Position numbers and translations under genes: made by a program
Assembly (NCBI RefSeq): GCF_000974485.1
Contig: NZ_BBOM01000007.1
Location: 372,001 to 436,000, forward strand
Length of the DNA: 64,000 bases
Origin: Streptomyces sp. NBRC 109706
GTDB lineage: Bacteria > Actinomycetota > Actinomycetes > Streptomycetales > Streptomycetaceae
Direction: 5' to 3'
Part shown: positions 43,188-52,426 of the stretch, one piece after another
Numbering within the stretch: the first letter of the stretch is position 1
Layout: every line of letters begins with the position of its first letter
The notes under the pieces: model-generated
The model's input: the letters and a program-made list of their open reading frames with translations, nothing else
What the model was told of the DNA's origin: nothing
Database searches by the model: none

Positions 43188-44123
43188 TCAGGACTTGGTG
43201 GCGCCGGCGGTGAGTCCGGACTGCAAATGTCGTTGGGCGTATCCGAAGACCAGCGTCGCGGGAACGGCGATCAGCACGGCGGCGGCCGTCATCAGATGCC
43301 AGTCCTGGGTGTGCTGGTTGACAAAGGTCTGGAGACCGCCGGCCAGGGTGAGGTTGTCCTCGCCCGTCATGAAGGCGGTGGCATAGGCCACCTCGGCCCA
43401 GGCGGTGACGAAGGTGTAGAAGCCGGTGACGGCCAGCCCCGGACGCGCCAGCGGCATGATCAGCCGCCAGAAGGTGCCGAACGGGTTGAGGCCGTCCACC
43501 CGTCCCGACTCGTCGATGGAGACCGGGATGGTGTCGAAGAACCCCTTCATCATCCAGGCGCAGAACGGCACCGCGATGGTGAGGTAGGTGACGATCAGCG
43601 CGACCGGCTGGTTGAGCAGTCCGTAACGCGCCATCAGGTTGTACAGCGGCACGATCAGCACCGCCATCGGGAACATCTGCGTGATCAGCAGCGTCCACAT
43701 CAGCGGACGCATCCCGGGGAACCGGAAGCGGCTGAGCGCATAGCCGGTGGTGGAGGAGATCAGCACGCCGATCACGGTGGTGATGGCGACGATCAGCACG
43801 GAGTTGCCGAACCAGGTCAGAAACTCGGTGTTGTTGATCACATGGTTGTAGTTGTCGGTGGTGAAGTCCGCGATCAGCGACAGCGAGAACGTCTCGCTCT
43901 TCGGCTTGAACGAGGTCACCACCAGCCACAGCGGCGGGAACACCGCGATCACCGCGGCGACCAGCAGGGTCGCGTGCAGTCCGAAGGAGGCCAACGGGCC
44001 GCGCTCGCCGCGCGCCCTGACCCGCCGGGGACGCCCGGCGTCCCTCCCGCCGCCGGCGGGACGCGCCGGCCCCGGCACCGGCAACGGCTCGGTGCCGTCG
44101 ACACGGGTGGTATCGGTCGCCAT
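43188..44123 (-). CDS. malG: Maltose/maltodextrin ABC permease MalG
   Basis: Inner-membrane permease of 311 residues with six predicted helices, starting LLVAAVIAVFPPLWLVVTSF. The EAA-type ATPase contact loop is VSIDESGRVDGLNPFGTFWRLIMPLARPG. The N-terminal 45 residues are Pro/Arg-rich and cytoplasmic. ATG 44123 begins two bases after the malF stop, indicating coupled translation. It pairs with MalF and the MalE lipoprotein; no ATPase gene is adjacent, as expected for systems energised by the shared MsiK ATPase. Confidence 0.95.
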   Translation of the reverse strand: MATDTTRVDGTEPLPVPGPARPAGGGRDAGRPRRVRARGERGPLASFGLHATLLVAAVIAVFPPLWLVVTSFKPKSETFSLSLIADFTTDNYNHVINNTEFLTWFGNSVLIVAITTVIGVLISSTTGYALSRFRFPGMRPLMWTLLITQMFPMAVLIVPLYNLMARYGLLNQPVALIVTYLTIAVPFCAWMMKGFFDTIPVSIDESGRVDGLNPFGTFWRLIMPLARPGLAVTGFYTFVTAWAEVAYATAFMTGEDNLTLAGGLQTFVNQHTQDWHLMTAAAVLIAVPATLVFGYAQRHLQSGLTAGATKS

Positions 44124-44125
44124 GG

Positions 44126-45154
44126 TCACCACACCTCTCCCTGGCGGCGCAGCGCTCTGCGGTAGGCGACCGCGAACAGCACCAGCAGCAGCAGAATCAA
44201 CACGCCCCAGGCCGCCGACGAGGCGAAGTCCCGTGGGCTGGCGATAAAGGCCAGGCGGTACGCCTCGGTCACCAGGATGTCGGTGGAGCCCGCCGGGCCG
44301 CCCCGGGTCAACAGGAAGATCACCGGGAACATGTTGAACGTCCAGATGGTGCTCAGCAGCACCACCGTCATGGCGACCGGACGCACCCCGGGCAGCGTGA
44401 TGTTGCGGAACCGCTGCCAGGCGTTGGCGCCGTCCATCTCGGCCGCCTCGTACTGCTCGGCGGGGATGGACTGCAGCGCGCCCAGCATCGCGATCAGCAT
44501 GAAGGGCACACCCAGCCAGACGTTGACGCCGATCACGGCGATCTTGGCCCAGGTCGGGTCGGAGAGCCAGGCGATGCCCTCGATGCCGCCCTTCTCCAAC
44601 ATCCCGTTGAGGATGCCGTTGCGCTCGTTGAAGAGCATCCGCCAGGCGAAGATCGACACGAAGGCCGGGATCGCCCAGGGCAGGATCAGCGCCATCCGGT
44701 AGAGCGTGCGCCCCCGGAACGCCCGGTTGAGCATGTTGGCCAGGCCGAGGCCGATGCAGAAGGTGATGCCGACACAGGCCACCGTCCACAGCACGGTCCA
44801 ACCGAGCCGGTCCCAGAAGGCGTTGTCGGTCAGGATGTCCTTGTAGTTCTCCAGACCCACGAACTCGTAGGTCGCCTCGATGGTGTTGACACCGATCCGA
44901 CGCTCGACGTTGGACTCGTCCGCGTCGGTGAGCGAGAGAAAGATGCCCCGCACCAGCGGCCAGCCGATGATCACCGTGATCACGGCGACGACCGGGGCGA
45001 TCATCGCCCAGGCGTACCAGTAGTCGCCGAGCCGGTGCCGCAGCGGCGGGCGCCCCCGGCCGGGGCGGCGGGCGCTCGGGGCGCTCGCCGCCCCGGCCGG
45101 AGCCGGGCTCGGTTCGGGCGTGGGCGTGCTGGGGGTGTGCACAGCGTCAGCCAT
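44126..45154 (-). CDS. malF: Maltose/maltodextrin ABC permease MalF
   Basis: Inner-membrane permease of 342 residues. A Pro/Ala-rich cytoplasmic start is followed by YAWAMIAPVVAVITVIIGWPL and further helices. The EAA loop is YEAAEMDGANAWQRFRNITLPGVRP. FVGLENYKDILTD and LPWAIPAFVSIFAWRMLFNERNG are typical of carbohydrate permease family MalF-like subunits. GGAGGG precedes ATG 45154. It lies 32 bp after malE. Confidence 0.95.
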   Translation of the reverse strand: MADAVHTPSTPTPEPSPAPAGAASAPSARRPGRGRPPLRHRLGDYWYAWAMIAPVVAVITVIIGWPLVRGIFLSLTDADESNVERRIGVNTIEATYEFVGLENYKDILTDNAFWDRLGWTVLWTVACVGITFCIGLGLANMLNRAFRGRTLYRMALILPWAIPAFVSIFAWRMLFNERNGILNGMLEKGGIEGIAWLSDPTWAKIAVIGVNVWLGVPFMLIAMLGALQSIPAEQYEAAEMDGANAWQRFRNITLPGVRPVAMTVVLLSTIWTFNMFPVIFLLTRGGPAGSTDILVTEAYRLAFIASPRDFASSAAWGVLILLLLVLFAVAYRRALRRQGEVW

Positions 45155-45186
45155 GGTGTCGGCCCTCCGTCCTGCCGAGGTCCCGG

Positions 45187-46467
45187 TCAGCTCCAGTCTT
45201 CGAGCAGGTCACGGTAGGTGTCCCCGGTCTGCCGGGCCGCTTCCTCGGGGGAGGAGGAGCCGGTCAGCATGGACTCGATGGAGATCCGCAGCGGCTCGAA
45301 GAGCGACTGCGCCTGCGGGATCCAGGGCCGCTCGTGCGCGACATCGACCGCCGGCTTGAAGAACTGCACCATCTCGTTGGCCTCGACCGCCGGCTCCGCG
45401 TAGACGGACTCGCGGGTGGGCAGGAGGCTCAGCTCCTCGGTGATCCGCGTCTGGACCTCGGCGGAGCTCATGTACTTGACGAACTCCATGGACGCCTCGG
45501 CGTCCGGGGTGCCCGCGTAGATGCCGTAGTTCCAGCCGCCCAGCGGGGAGCCCTGCGCCTGGCCGCCGGCCGGCACCGGGGCCACGCCCAGGTTGTCGCC
45601 CAGCGCGGCGGTGGCGTCGGCGATCGCCCAGGGGCCGTTGATCATCATGGCCACGTCGCCGTCGGCGAACCCGGACATCATGTTCTCCCAGCCGTCGCTG
45701 GTGTCGGTGATCGCGGCACCGGACTCGATCAGCTCGTTCATCGCCTCGAACGCGGCGATGCCGGCGTCGTCGTCGATGGTGACCCGCTCCTCCTCGGCGT
45801 TCAGCAGATCGCCGCCCTCGCCGTAGAGGAAGGGGAAGAACCAGTAGGGGTCGTCGCCGCGTGCGTAGAGCGGGACGGTGCCGACGGCCTCGTAGGCCGC
45901 GGCGTCCTGCTGGATCTGCTCCAGCGACTCGGGGACCTCGACGCCGGCCTCCGCCAGCAGCTCCTTGTTGTAGAAGAGCGCCAGGGTGTCGGTGACCTGC
46001 GGCACCGCCCAGGTCTGGCCGTCGTACTGGGTGCTGGCCCAGGGCTCGGCGAGGAAGTCGTCCTGGTTGTCCAGGGCGGCCGTGTCGTCCAGCGGGTAGA
46101 GGTAACCCAGGCTGGCGAAGTCGGCGACCCAGGCGACCTCGGTGCGCATCACGTCCGGGGCCTCGTTGGCGCCGGCGGCGTTCTTGAAACGGTTCTGCGC
46201 GTCGTCGAAGCCGACGTTCACGTAGTCGACCGTCACCCCGGGGTGCTCGTCGGTGAACTCCTCGGCGATGGCCTGGAAGACGGCCGCCTCGGTCTCGTTG
46301 GACGTGTCCCAGTAGGTGACCGTGCCGGAGAGCTCGCCGCTCCCCTCGGAGCTGCTGCCCCCGTTACCGCCGTTACCGCCGCCGTCGCCACCGTCGTCCC
46401 CGCCGCAAGCTGTTGCCGCAACAGCCAGTGCTGCCAGCACGGCCGTGGTCCCTATGCTGCGCCGCAT
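45187..46467 (-). CDS. malE: Maltose/maltodextrin-binding lipoprotein MalE
   Basis: Membrane-anchored extracellular solute-binding protein of 426 residues. The signal LAALAVAATAC places the lipid-modified Cys at residue 21, followed by a Gly/Asp/Ser linker and a family 1 binding fold (TVTYWDTSNETEAAVFQAIAEEFTDEHPGVTVDYVN; MMINGPWAIADATAAL). AAGGAG precedes ATG 46467. The first gene of the operon, it is divergent from malR; the shared region carries the CCGCAAG/CTTGCGG dyad. Confidence 0.95.
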   Translation of the reverse strand: MRRSIGTTAVLAALAVAATACGGDDGGDGGGNGGNGGSSSEGSGELSGTVTYWDTSNETEAAVFQAIAEEFTDEHPGVTVDYVNVGFDDAQNRFKNAAGANEAPDVMRTEVAWVADFASLGYLYPLDDTAALDNQDDFLAEPWASTQYDGQTWAVPQVTDTLALFYNKELLAEAGVEVPESLEQIQQDAAAYEAVGTVPLYARGDDPYWFFPFLYGEGGDLLNAEEERVTIDDDAGIAAFEAMNELIESGAAITDTSDGWENMMSGFADGDVAMMINGPWAIADATAALGDNLGVAPVPAGGQAQGSPLGGWNYGIYAGTPDAEASMEFVKYMSSAEVQTRITEELSLLPTRESVYAEPAVEANEMVQFFKPAVDVAHERPWIPQAQSLFEPLRISIESMLTGSSSPEEAARQTGDTYRDLLEDWS

Positions 46468-46552
46468 GTGAACTCCTTCAACCGTTACGCCCGAGTTAGG
46501 GCGATGTGTTCCACCCTATGCGCCGCGCCACTGCGACGCCGGGCCGAGCAGG

Positions 46553-46606
46553 AACGTAACAGTGCCGCAAGATTTTGGAAAGACCTTGCGGCAAATTTCT
46601 GCAAGA
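46553..46606. promoter_or_regulatory. malE promoter with MalR-type operator
   Basis: CCGCAAG (46565-46571) and CTTGCGG (46585-46591) form a perfect dyad with 13-base spacing, and CTGCAAG (46600-46606) adds a further half-site-like element of the kind described in maltose- and amylase-promoters of Streptomyces. On the minus strand a -10-like TGTTAC/TACGTT lies at 46553-46561. MalR encoded next door is the likely ligand. Confidence 0.7.
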
Positions 46607-46761
46607 GTGCGCTGTACAGGACTTTTCCCACCACGGAGCGCACAGCCGTCCGCCCGGCGGACGGCGTTCCCCCCGTCCGAGGTCCCGGAAATCACCACAT
46701 TCACCCACAGACTTCCCAGCGCGGTGGGCAGGGTCGGCGGTGACCGGTAAGGTCCGGAAGC

Positions 46762-47790
46762 GTGACCGCACGGCTAGCCGATATCGCAGCCCAGGCGGGG
46801 GTCAGTGAGGCAACCGTCAGCCGGGTGTTGAACGGCAAGCCGGGTGTCGCCTCGGCCACCCGCGAATCCGTGCTGGCCGCCCTCGACCTGCTGGGCTACG
46901 AGCGCCCCTCCCGCCTCCAGAAGCACAGCGCCGGCCTGGTCGGGCTGATCACCCCCGAGCTGGAGAACCCGATCTTCCCGGCGTTCGCCCAGGTCATCTG
47001 CCAGGCGCTCACCCGTCAGGGCTACACGCCGGTGCTCGCCACCCAGACCCCGGGCGGCTCAACCGAGGATGAGCTGACCGGAATGCTGGTGGAACGCGGC
47101 GTCGCCGGGATCATCTTCATCTCCGGACTGCACGCCGACACCTCCGCCGACATGGAGCGCTACGACCGACTGCGCGCCGGCGGCGTCCCGTTCGTCCTGA
47201 TCAACGGCTACGCGCCCAGCGTGCGCGCCCCGTTCGTCTCCCCCGACGACCGGGCGGCGATGAGCCTGGCCGTGACGCATCTCGCCTCCCTCGGGCACCG
47301 CGAGATCGGCCTAGCCCTGGGCCCCATCCGGTTTGTCCCGGTGCGGCGCAAGGTCGAGGGCTTCCTCAGCGCGATGGCCGCCGAGCTGAAGGTGCCGGCC
47401 GAACGGGCCGAGCGGCTGATCGAGCACTCCCTCTTCACCCTGGAGGGCGGACAGGCCGCGGCCGGCGCCCTGTTGGACGCCGGCTGCACGGCGGTGGTCT
47501 GCGCCAGCGACATGATGGCGCTGGGCGCCATCCGCGCGGCCAGGCAACGCGGGCTCGCCGTCCCCGGGGACTGCTCGGTGATCGGCTTCGACGACTCCCC
47601 GCTGATCGCCTTCACCGACCCGCCGCTGACCACCATCCGCCAGCCGGTCACGGCCATGGGCCAGGCCGCGGTGCGGGCGCTGCTGGAGGAGGTCGGGGGC
47701 ACCCCGGCGCCGCCCAGCGAGTTCGTCTTCCTCCCCGAGCTGGTGGTGCGCGGCTCCACCGCCGCCGCCCCGGCGAACCGGCGTCCCTGA
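46762..47790 (+). CDS. malR: LacI-family maltose regulator MalR
   Basis: A 342-residue repressor of the divergent malEFG operon. The HTH is ARLADIAAQAGVSEATVSRVLNGKPGV and the effector domain contains ITPELENPIFPAFAQVICQAL, FISGLHADTS and VIGFDDSPLIAFTDPPLTT. The start GTG 46762 follows a weak GGAAG. Position, divergence and the intervening dyad match the characterised S. coelicolor arrangement (family knowledge). A full-length paralogue is encoded at 40387-41445. Confidence 0.94.
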   Translation: MTARLADIAAQAGVSEATVSRVLNGKPGVASATRESVLAALDLLGYERPSRLQKHSAGLVGLITPELENPIFPAFAQVICQALTRQGYTPVLATQTPGGSTEDELTGMLVERGVAGIIFISGLHADTSADMERYDRLRAGGVPFVLINGYAPSVRAPFVSPDDRAAMSLAVTHLASLGHREIGLALGPIRFVPVRRKVEGFLSAMAAELKVPAERAERLIEHSLFTLEGGQAAAGALLDAGCTAVVCASDMMALGAIRAARQRGLAVPGDCSVIGFDDSPLIAFTDPPLTTIRQPVTAMGQAAVRALLEEVGGTPAPPSEFVFLPELVVRGSTAAAPANRRP

Positions 47791-47887
47791 CCGGGACATC
47801 TCCCCCGTACGTCGGAGAACCACCGGGCCGAAGACCAGACCGGAGGATGATCGGGCGGACGGCATCGCTCTGGCAGACTAGTGGCCC

Positions 47888-48787
47888 ATGGGGGCAACCA
47901 GCGTCAGTCCTGAAAGTGAACGAGTAGAAGCGGCCGTGTCCGTGCCCGACCGACAAGCGAGCCAGACCGCCCCCACCAGACGCGTCCTTCGCCCGCGCCT
48001 CCCCGGCAGACCCCGCATCTGGTTCGAACTGCTGCTGATCGGCGTCAGTTACGCCATCTATTCGGCGATCCGCAACGCCGCCCCCGACCGGGTGGCCGAC
48101 GCCCAGAAGCACGCCCAATGGATCTGGGACCTCCAGGGCCATCTCGGACTGGCGTTCGAACGTTCGGTCAACCATGCCGTCGAGGGCGTGACCTGGCTGA
48201 TCGTCTCGATGAACTACTACTACGCGACGCTGCACTTCGTGGTCACCATCGCGGTGCTGGTCTGGCTCTTCCGCAGCCACCCCGGCCGCTACGGGCCGAC
48301 CCGGCTGGTGCTCTTCGCCACCACGGCCGTGGCGCTGCTCGGCTACTACTTCTTCCCCCTGGCGCCGCCCCGGCTGATGGAGGGCATGGACTTCATCGAC
48401 ACCGCTCTCGTCCACGACACCTGGGGCTCGCTCTCCGCCGAGGACAGCGCGATGGCCTCCGTCTCCAACCAGTACGCGGCGATGCCGTCCATGCACATCG
48501 GCTGGTCCGTCTGGTGCGGCATCACCATAGCCGTGCTGGCCAGGCCGCTGTGGATCAAGGCGCTCGGGGTCCTCTACCCGATCGTCACCCTGCTGGTGAT
48601 CGTCGCGACCGCCAACCACTTCTGGCTGGACGCGGTCGGCGGCATGATCTGCCTCGCCGCCGGCTACCTCGTCGCGCGCCTCTGGTACGGCCGCCTCTGC
48701 TACCGCCTCCCCCGCGAGGTCGCCTCCGGCGACCGAGCGGCGACCGACGCCGAGCGCGCCGCCCCCTCGGGGCGACAGCCCGGCTAG
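47888..48787 (+). CDS. PAP2-superfamily membrane phosphatase or transferase
   Basis: A 299-residue integral membrane protein with about six helices. The PAP2 active-site elements appear as YYFFPLAPPRL, AAMPSMHIGWSVWC with the catalytic His, and ATANHFWLDAVGG with the second His. The architecture is like bacterial inositol-phosphorylceramide-synthase-type PAP2 proteins, which hydrolyse or transfer lipid phosphates. ATG 47888 starts the frame; a start slightly downstream is possible because the first 35 residues are hydrophilic and variable. Confidence 0.86.
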   Translation: MGATSVSPESERVEAAVSVPDRQASQTAPTRRVLRPRLPGRPRIWFELLLIGVSYAIYSAIRNAAPDRVADAQKHAQWIWDLQGHLGLAFERSVNHAVEGVTWLIVSMNYYYATLHFVVTIAVLVWLFRSHPGRYGPTRLVLFATTAVALLGYYFFPLAPPRLMEGMDFIDTALVHDTWGSLSAEDSAMASVSNQYAAMPSMHIGWSVWCGITIAVLARPLWIKALGVLYPIVTLLVIVATANHFWLDAVGGMICLAAGYLVARLWYGRLCYRLPREVASGDRAATDAERAAPSGRQPG

Positions 48788-48818
48788 GGTGCGTGGCCGG
48801 GCGGCGGCCGGTCGGGGG

Positions 48819-49274
48819 TCAGCGGCCTGGGTGCCGGCAGTCGTCGCCGCCCCCGCCGTGGCAGGCGACACCCCCGGCGTGGCCGTCCTCGGCGGTGACG
48901 TCAGGGCCGCTCGGCGGGGCCGCGGCGCGGGACTCCGCGGCCTGGCCGAGGAGGCAGAACCCCAGCAGGAGCAGGGCCACGAGGAGCTGCGCGCCGGCGC
49001 CGAACGGCGCGCGGGCCCGCCACAGCACGACGGCGAGCAGACCGGCCACCAGGGCGCCCACGGCCAGATACAGCACCAGCCGCCCGCCGGCGTCGTTCGT
49101 CGGCTGCGCCTCGTAGGAGTCGGCCCAGGCGGAGATTCCCACCACGTACACCACCACCGCCAGCACCACGGCCTCGACCAGCACCAGGCAGACCGCGCCC
49201 AGCAGGTCGGCCCCGCGGTGGAGCCTGGGCCGCCGCCGCACCGAACCGGGCGAGCCATTCGAAAAGTCGTTCAC
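48819..49274 (-). CDS. Small integral membrane protein of unknown function
   Basis: A 151-residue protein with three predicted helices: LGAVCLVLVEAVVLAVVVYVV, LYLAVGALVAGLLAVVLW and LLVALLLLGFCLLGQAAE. A hydrophilic Gly/His/Asp-rich C-terminus follows. GTG 49274 has a GGGCGG-type upstream sequence. It ends 31 bp from the convergent PAP2 gene and lies 47 bp after glnE, so it may be co-transcribed with it. I recognise no family with confidence. Confidence 0.68.
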   Translation of the reverse strand: MNDFSNGSPGSVRRRPRLHRGADLLGAVCLVLVEAVVLAVVVYVVGISAWADSYEAQPTNDAGGRLVLYLAVGALVAGLLAVVLWRARAPFGAGAQLLVALLLLGFCLLGQAAESRAAAPPSGPDVTAEDGHAGGVACHGGGGDDCRHPGR

Positions 49275-49321
49275 CCGCCCTATCCCACCACGGGCTTCGG
49301 GGCCGGGGCCGAGCCGCCCGG

Positions 49322-52300
49322 TCAGGAGTCGTAGAAGAGGCGTTCCACCACGGCGCGCGCCCGGCGCGTCACGCGGCGGTAGTCGTCGAGCATGCGGCCG
49401 GCGGTGCCGGGTTCGTAGCCGAGGTAGCGGGCGACGGCCGCCGTCTCCCGGCTGTCGGTGGGGAACGTGTCCAGCGGGCGACCGCGCACCAGCATCACCG
49501 CGTTGCGGACCCGGGAGGCCAGCACCCACGCCTCGTCCAGGATCTCCGCGTCGTCGGCCGCCAGCAGGCCGGCCGCCGTGGCGGCGGTCAACGCGGGGCG
49601 GGTGCCGGTGACGCGGAGTTCGGGAACCTCGGCCGCGTGCCGCAGCTGGAGGAGCTGGACGGTCCACTCGATATCGGAGAGGCCGCCCCTGCCGAGCTTG
49701 GTGTGGGTGGTCGGATCGGCGCCGCGTGGCAGCCGTTCGGCCTCCATCCGCGCCTTGACCCGCCGGATCTCCAGGACCGCCTCCTGGGCCACGCCCTCGG
49801 CCGGATAGCGCATGGGGTCGATCAGCTCGACAAAGCGTCGGCCCAACTCGGCGTCCCCGGCGACCGGTTCGGCGCGGAGCAGGGCCTGGCTCTCCCAGAT
49901 CAGCGACCAGCGCCGGTAGTAGGCGGCATAGCTGGCCAACGAGCGGACCAGCGGCCCGTTGCGGCCCTCGGGGCGCAGATCGGTGTCGACCAGCAACGGC
50001 GGGTCGACGCTGGGGAGTTGGAGCAGCCGGATCATCTCGTTGGCCAGGCTTCTGGCCTGGTCGGCGGCCGCCCGCTCGTCGGCGCCCGGCAGTGGCTCGT
50101 GGACGAGGACCACATCGGCGTCCGAGCCGTAGGACAGCTCCCGGCCGCCGAAGCGGCCCATGGCGATCACCGCGAGGCGGGTCAGCGGCTCGGCGTCGCC
50201 GCGCGCAGCGACCGCCGCGTCCAGGGCGCCGACCAGCGTGGCGGCGTTGATGTCGGTGAGCGCGTCGCCGACCCGGTCGAGTTCGGCGGCGACGTCGACG
50301 GCCGAGCCGGGCGCGCCCTCGGGGGCGTACGCGCCGATGATGTCGGCCGCCGCCGTGCGGAACAGCTCGCGCCGGCGCACGCCGCGCGCGGCGGTGGCGG
50401 CGGCCTCGGGGCCGCTGGCCCGGCGGGTGGCGGCGCGCACCTCCTGGGTGAGCGCCGCCCGGCCGCGCGGTTCGAGCCCGGCGGGATCGCCGAGCAGGGC
50501 GACCGCCTCCGGCGCGCGCAACAGCAGGTCGGGGGCGAGCCGGCCGGCGGAGAGCACCCGGGCCAGGTTCTCGGCCGCCGCGCCCTCGTCCCGCAGCAGC
50601 CGCAGGTACCAGGGGCTGCTGCCCAGCGCGTCGGAGACCTTGCGGAAGCCGAGCAGTCCGGCGTCCGGGTCGGCCGAGTCGGCGAACCGGTCCAACAGGA
50701 CGGGCAGCAGGGTGCGTTGGATGGCCGCCTTGCGGGTCACGCCGGAGGCCAGCGCCGAGAGGTGGCGCAGCGCGGCGGCCGGGTCCGTGTAGCCGAGGGC
50801 CTCCAGACGCTCCTTGGCGGCGCCCTCGCCGAGCCTGACCTGCTGGCCGACGTCGAGGCGGGCGACCGCGTCCAGCAGCGGCCGGTAGAACAGCTTCTCG
50901 TGCAGCCGCCGGACGCCCGAGGTGTGCCGGCGCCAGGCGGCGGTCAGCTCCTTGACCGGGTCGACGGTGAAGCCGAGGGAGCGGCCGAGCCGGCGCAGAT
51001 CGGCCGCGTCGGTGGGCATCAGATGGGTGCGGCGCAGCCGGTAGAGCTGTATGCGGTGCTCGACCGTGCGCAGAAAACGGTAGGAACGGTCGAGCTCGGC
51101 GGCGTCCGTGCGGCCGACATAGCCCCCGGCGGCGAGCGCGGCCAGCGCGTCCAGGGTGGTGGCGTCGCGCAGTTCGGGATCGGCGCGGCCGTGGACCAGC
51201 TGGAGGAGCTGGACGGCGAACTCCACGTCGCGCAGCCCGCCGGGGCCGAGTTTCAGCTCGCGTTCCAGCTGGGCGGCGGGGATGGAACTCTCCACCCGGC
51301 GGCGCATCCGCTGGGTGTCGGGCACGAAGTTCTCGCGTTCGGCGGCCTGCCACACCAGGGGGGCGACGGCCGAGCAGTAGGCGGCGCCCAGCTCCGGATC
51401 GCCGGCGACCGGGCGGGCCTTGAGCAGCGCCTGGAACTCCCAGGTCTTGGCCCAGCGCCGGTAGTAGGCGAGATGGCTGCTGAGGGTGCGCACCAGCGGG
51501 CCGTTGCGGCCCTCGGGGCGGAGGTTGGCGTCGACCTCCCAGATGGTGCCCTCGGCGGTGCGGTCGGAGCAGATCCGCATCATCGCCGAGGCCAGTCGGG
51601 TGGCGGCGCGCAGGGCGACCTCCTCGTCGACGCCCTCGACCGGCTCGGCGACGAAGATCACGTCGACATCGGAGACGTAGTTCAGCTCCCGGCCGCCGGC
51701 CTTGCCCATGCCGATCACCGCGAGACGGCACTGGGCGACGTCGGCCGGGGCGCCGGCGCCCGCGATCCGGAGCGCGGCGCGCAGCGTCGCGGTGGCCAGA
51801 TCGGCGAGTTCGGCGGCGGTCTCGGTGAAGCCGGCGGTGCCGGTGAGATCGCGGGCGGCGATGGTGAGCAGCGCGCGGTGGTAGCCGACGCGGAGCGCGT
51901 CCCGGTCGTGGGCGGAGGCGAGCGCGGCCGTGAACTCCTCGGTGCCCGGGTGCAGATCGGCGGTCTCGAAGGCGTGCAGCGCCTGCCAGGTGGCGGGGTG
52001 CCGCACCAGCTCGTCGGCCAGTCCCTCGGAGGCGCCGAGCACCGCGAGCAGCCGGTCGCGCAGGGGTTTGGCGGCCAGCAGGGTGTCCAGCAGGCGGGCG
52101 CGTTCGTCCGGGGGCTGGGCCTCGACCAGCCGGGCGAGGGCGCGCAGCGCCTGGTCGGGGTCGGCGGTGGCGCCCAGCGCGTCGAGCAGCGCGGTGTGCT
52201 GCGCCGCGGGGCGCAGCGGGGTCGACTCCAGCAGTCGTTCGGCGGCGGACGGGTCGGTGAACCCGCGGCGCGCCAGTTGTCCAAAGCGGCTGTCCCGTCG

Positions 52301-52396
52301 CCCTCCGACCGGCACCGTGGTCGTCCCCTCTCGGTCGCTGACCCGACGACCGGCCGCCCGTTGTCGCCGGCCGGTCCCGTCGGCGTCTTCCGGCAT
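49322..52396 (-). CDS. glnE: Glutamine synthetase adenylyltransferase/adenylyl-removing enzyme GlnE
   Basis: Bifunctional enzyme of 1024 residues that adenylylates and deadenylylates GlnA. It carries two nucleotidyltransferase domains, each with a GGxELxYxSDxD signature: KAGGRELNYVSDVDVIFV in the N-terminal half and FGGRELSYGSDADVVLVHE in the C-terminal half, each followed by LRPEGRNGPLVR. Helical regulatory segments surround both (GPGGLRDVEFAVQLLQL; GRGGLSDIEWTVQLLQL). ATG 52396 is the frame start. Its target Tyr399 is present in GlnA (18346-19761) and absent in GlnA2 (53972-55333). Confidence 0.97.
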   Translation of the reverse strand: MPEDADGTGRRQRAAGRRVSDREGTTTVPVGGRRDSRFGQLARRGFTDPSAAERLLESTPLRPAAQHTALLDALGATADPDQALRALARLVEAQPPDERARLLDTLLAAKPLRDRLLAVLGASEGLADELVRHPATWQALHAFETADLHPGTEEFTAALASAHDRDALRVGYHRALLTIAARDLTGTAGFTETAAELADLATATLRAALRIAGAGAPADVAQCRLAVIGMGKAGGRELNYVSDVDVIFVAEPVEGVDEEVALRAATRLASAMMRICSDRTAEGTIWEVDANLRPEGRNGPLVRTLSSHLAYYRRWAKTWEFQALLKARPVAGDPELGAAYCSAVAPLVWQAAERENFVPDTQRMRRRVESSIPAAQLERELKLGPGGLRDVEFAVQLLQLVHGRADPELRDATTLDALAALAAGGYVGRTDAAELDRSYRFLRTVEHRIQLYRLRRTHLMPTDAADLRRLGRSLGFTVDPVKELTAAWRRHTSGVRRLHEKLFYRPLLDAVARLDVGQQVRLGEGAAKERLEALGYTDPAAALRHLSALASGVTRKAAIQRTLLPVLLDRFADSADPDAGLLGFRKVSDALGSSPWYLRLLRDEGAAAENLARVLSAGRLAPDLLLRAPEAVALLGDPAGLEPRGRAALTQEVRAATRRASGPEAAATAARGVRRRELFRTAAADIIGAYAPEGAPGSAVDVAAELDRVGDALTDINAATLVGALDAAVAARGDAEPLTRLAVIAMGRFGGRELSYGSDADVVLVHEPLPGADERAAADQARSLANEMIRLLQLPSVDPPLLVDTDLRPEGRNGPLVRSLASYAAYYRRWSLIWESQALLRAEPVAGDAELGRRFVELIDPMRYPAEGVAQEAVLEIRRVKARMEAERLPRGADPTTHTKLGRGGLSDIEWTVQLLQLRHAAEVPELRVTGTRPALTAATAAGLLAADDAEILDEAWVLASRVRNAVMLVRGRPLDTFPTDSRETAAVARYLGYEPGTAGRMLDDYRRVTRRARAVVERLFYDS

Positions 52397-52426
52397 AGAG
52401 AGTAACCATGCTCCGGGCCCGCCCGT

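Noticed and set aside
49637..52405. 922-codon plus-strand frame opposite glnE
   Set aside because: Entirely antisense to glnE, with no domain or ribosome-binding site.
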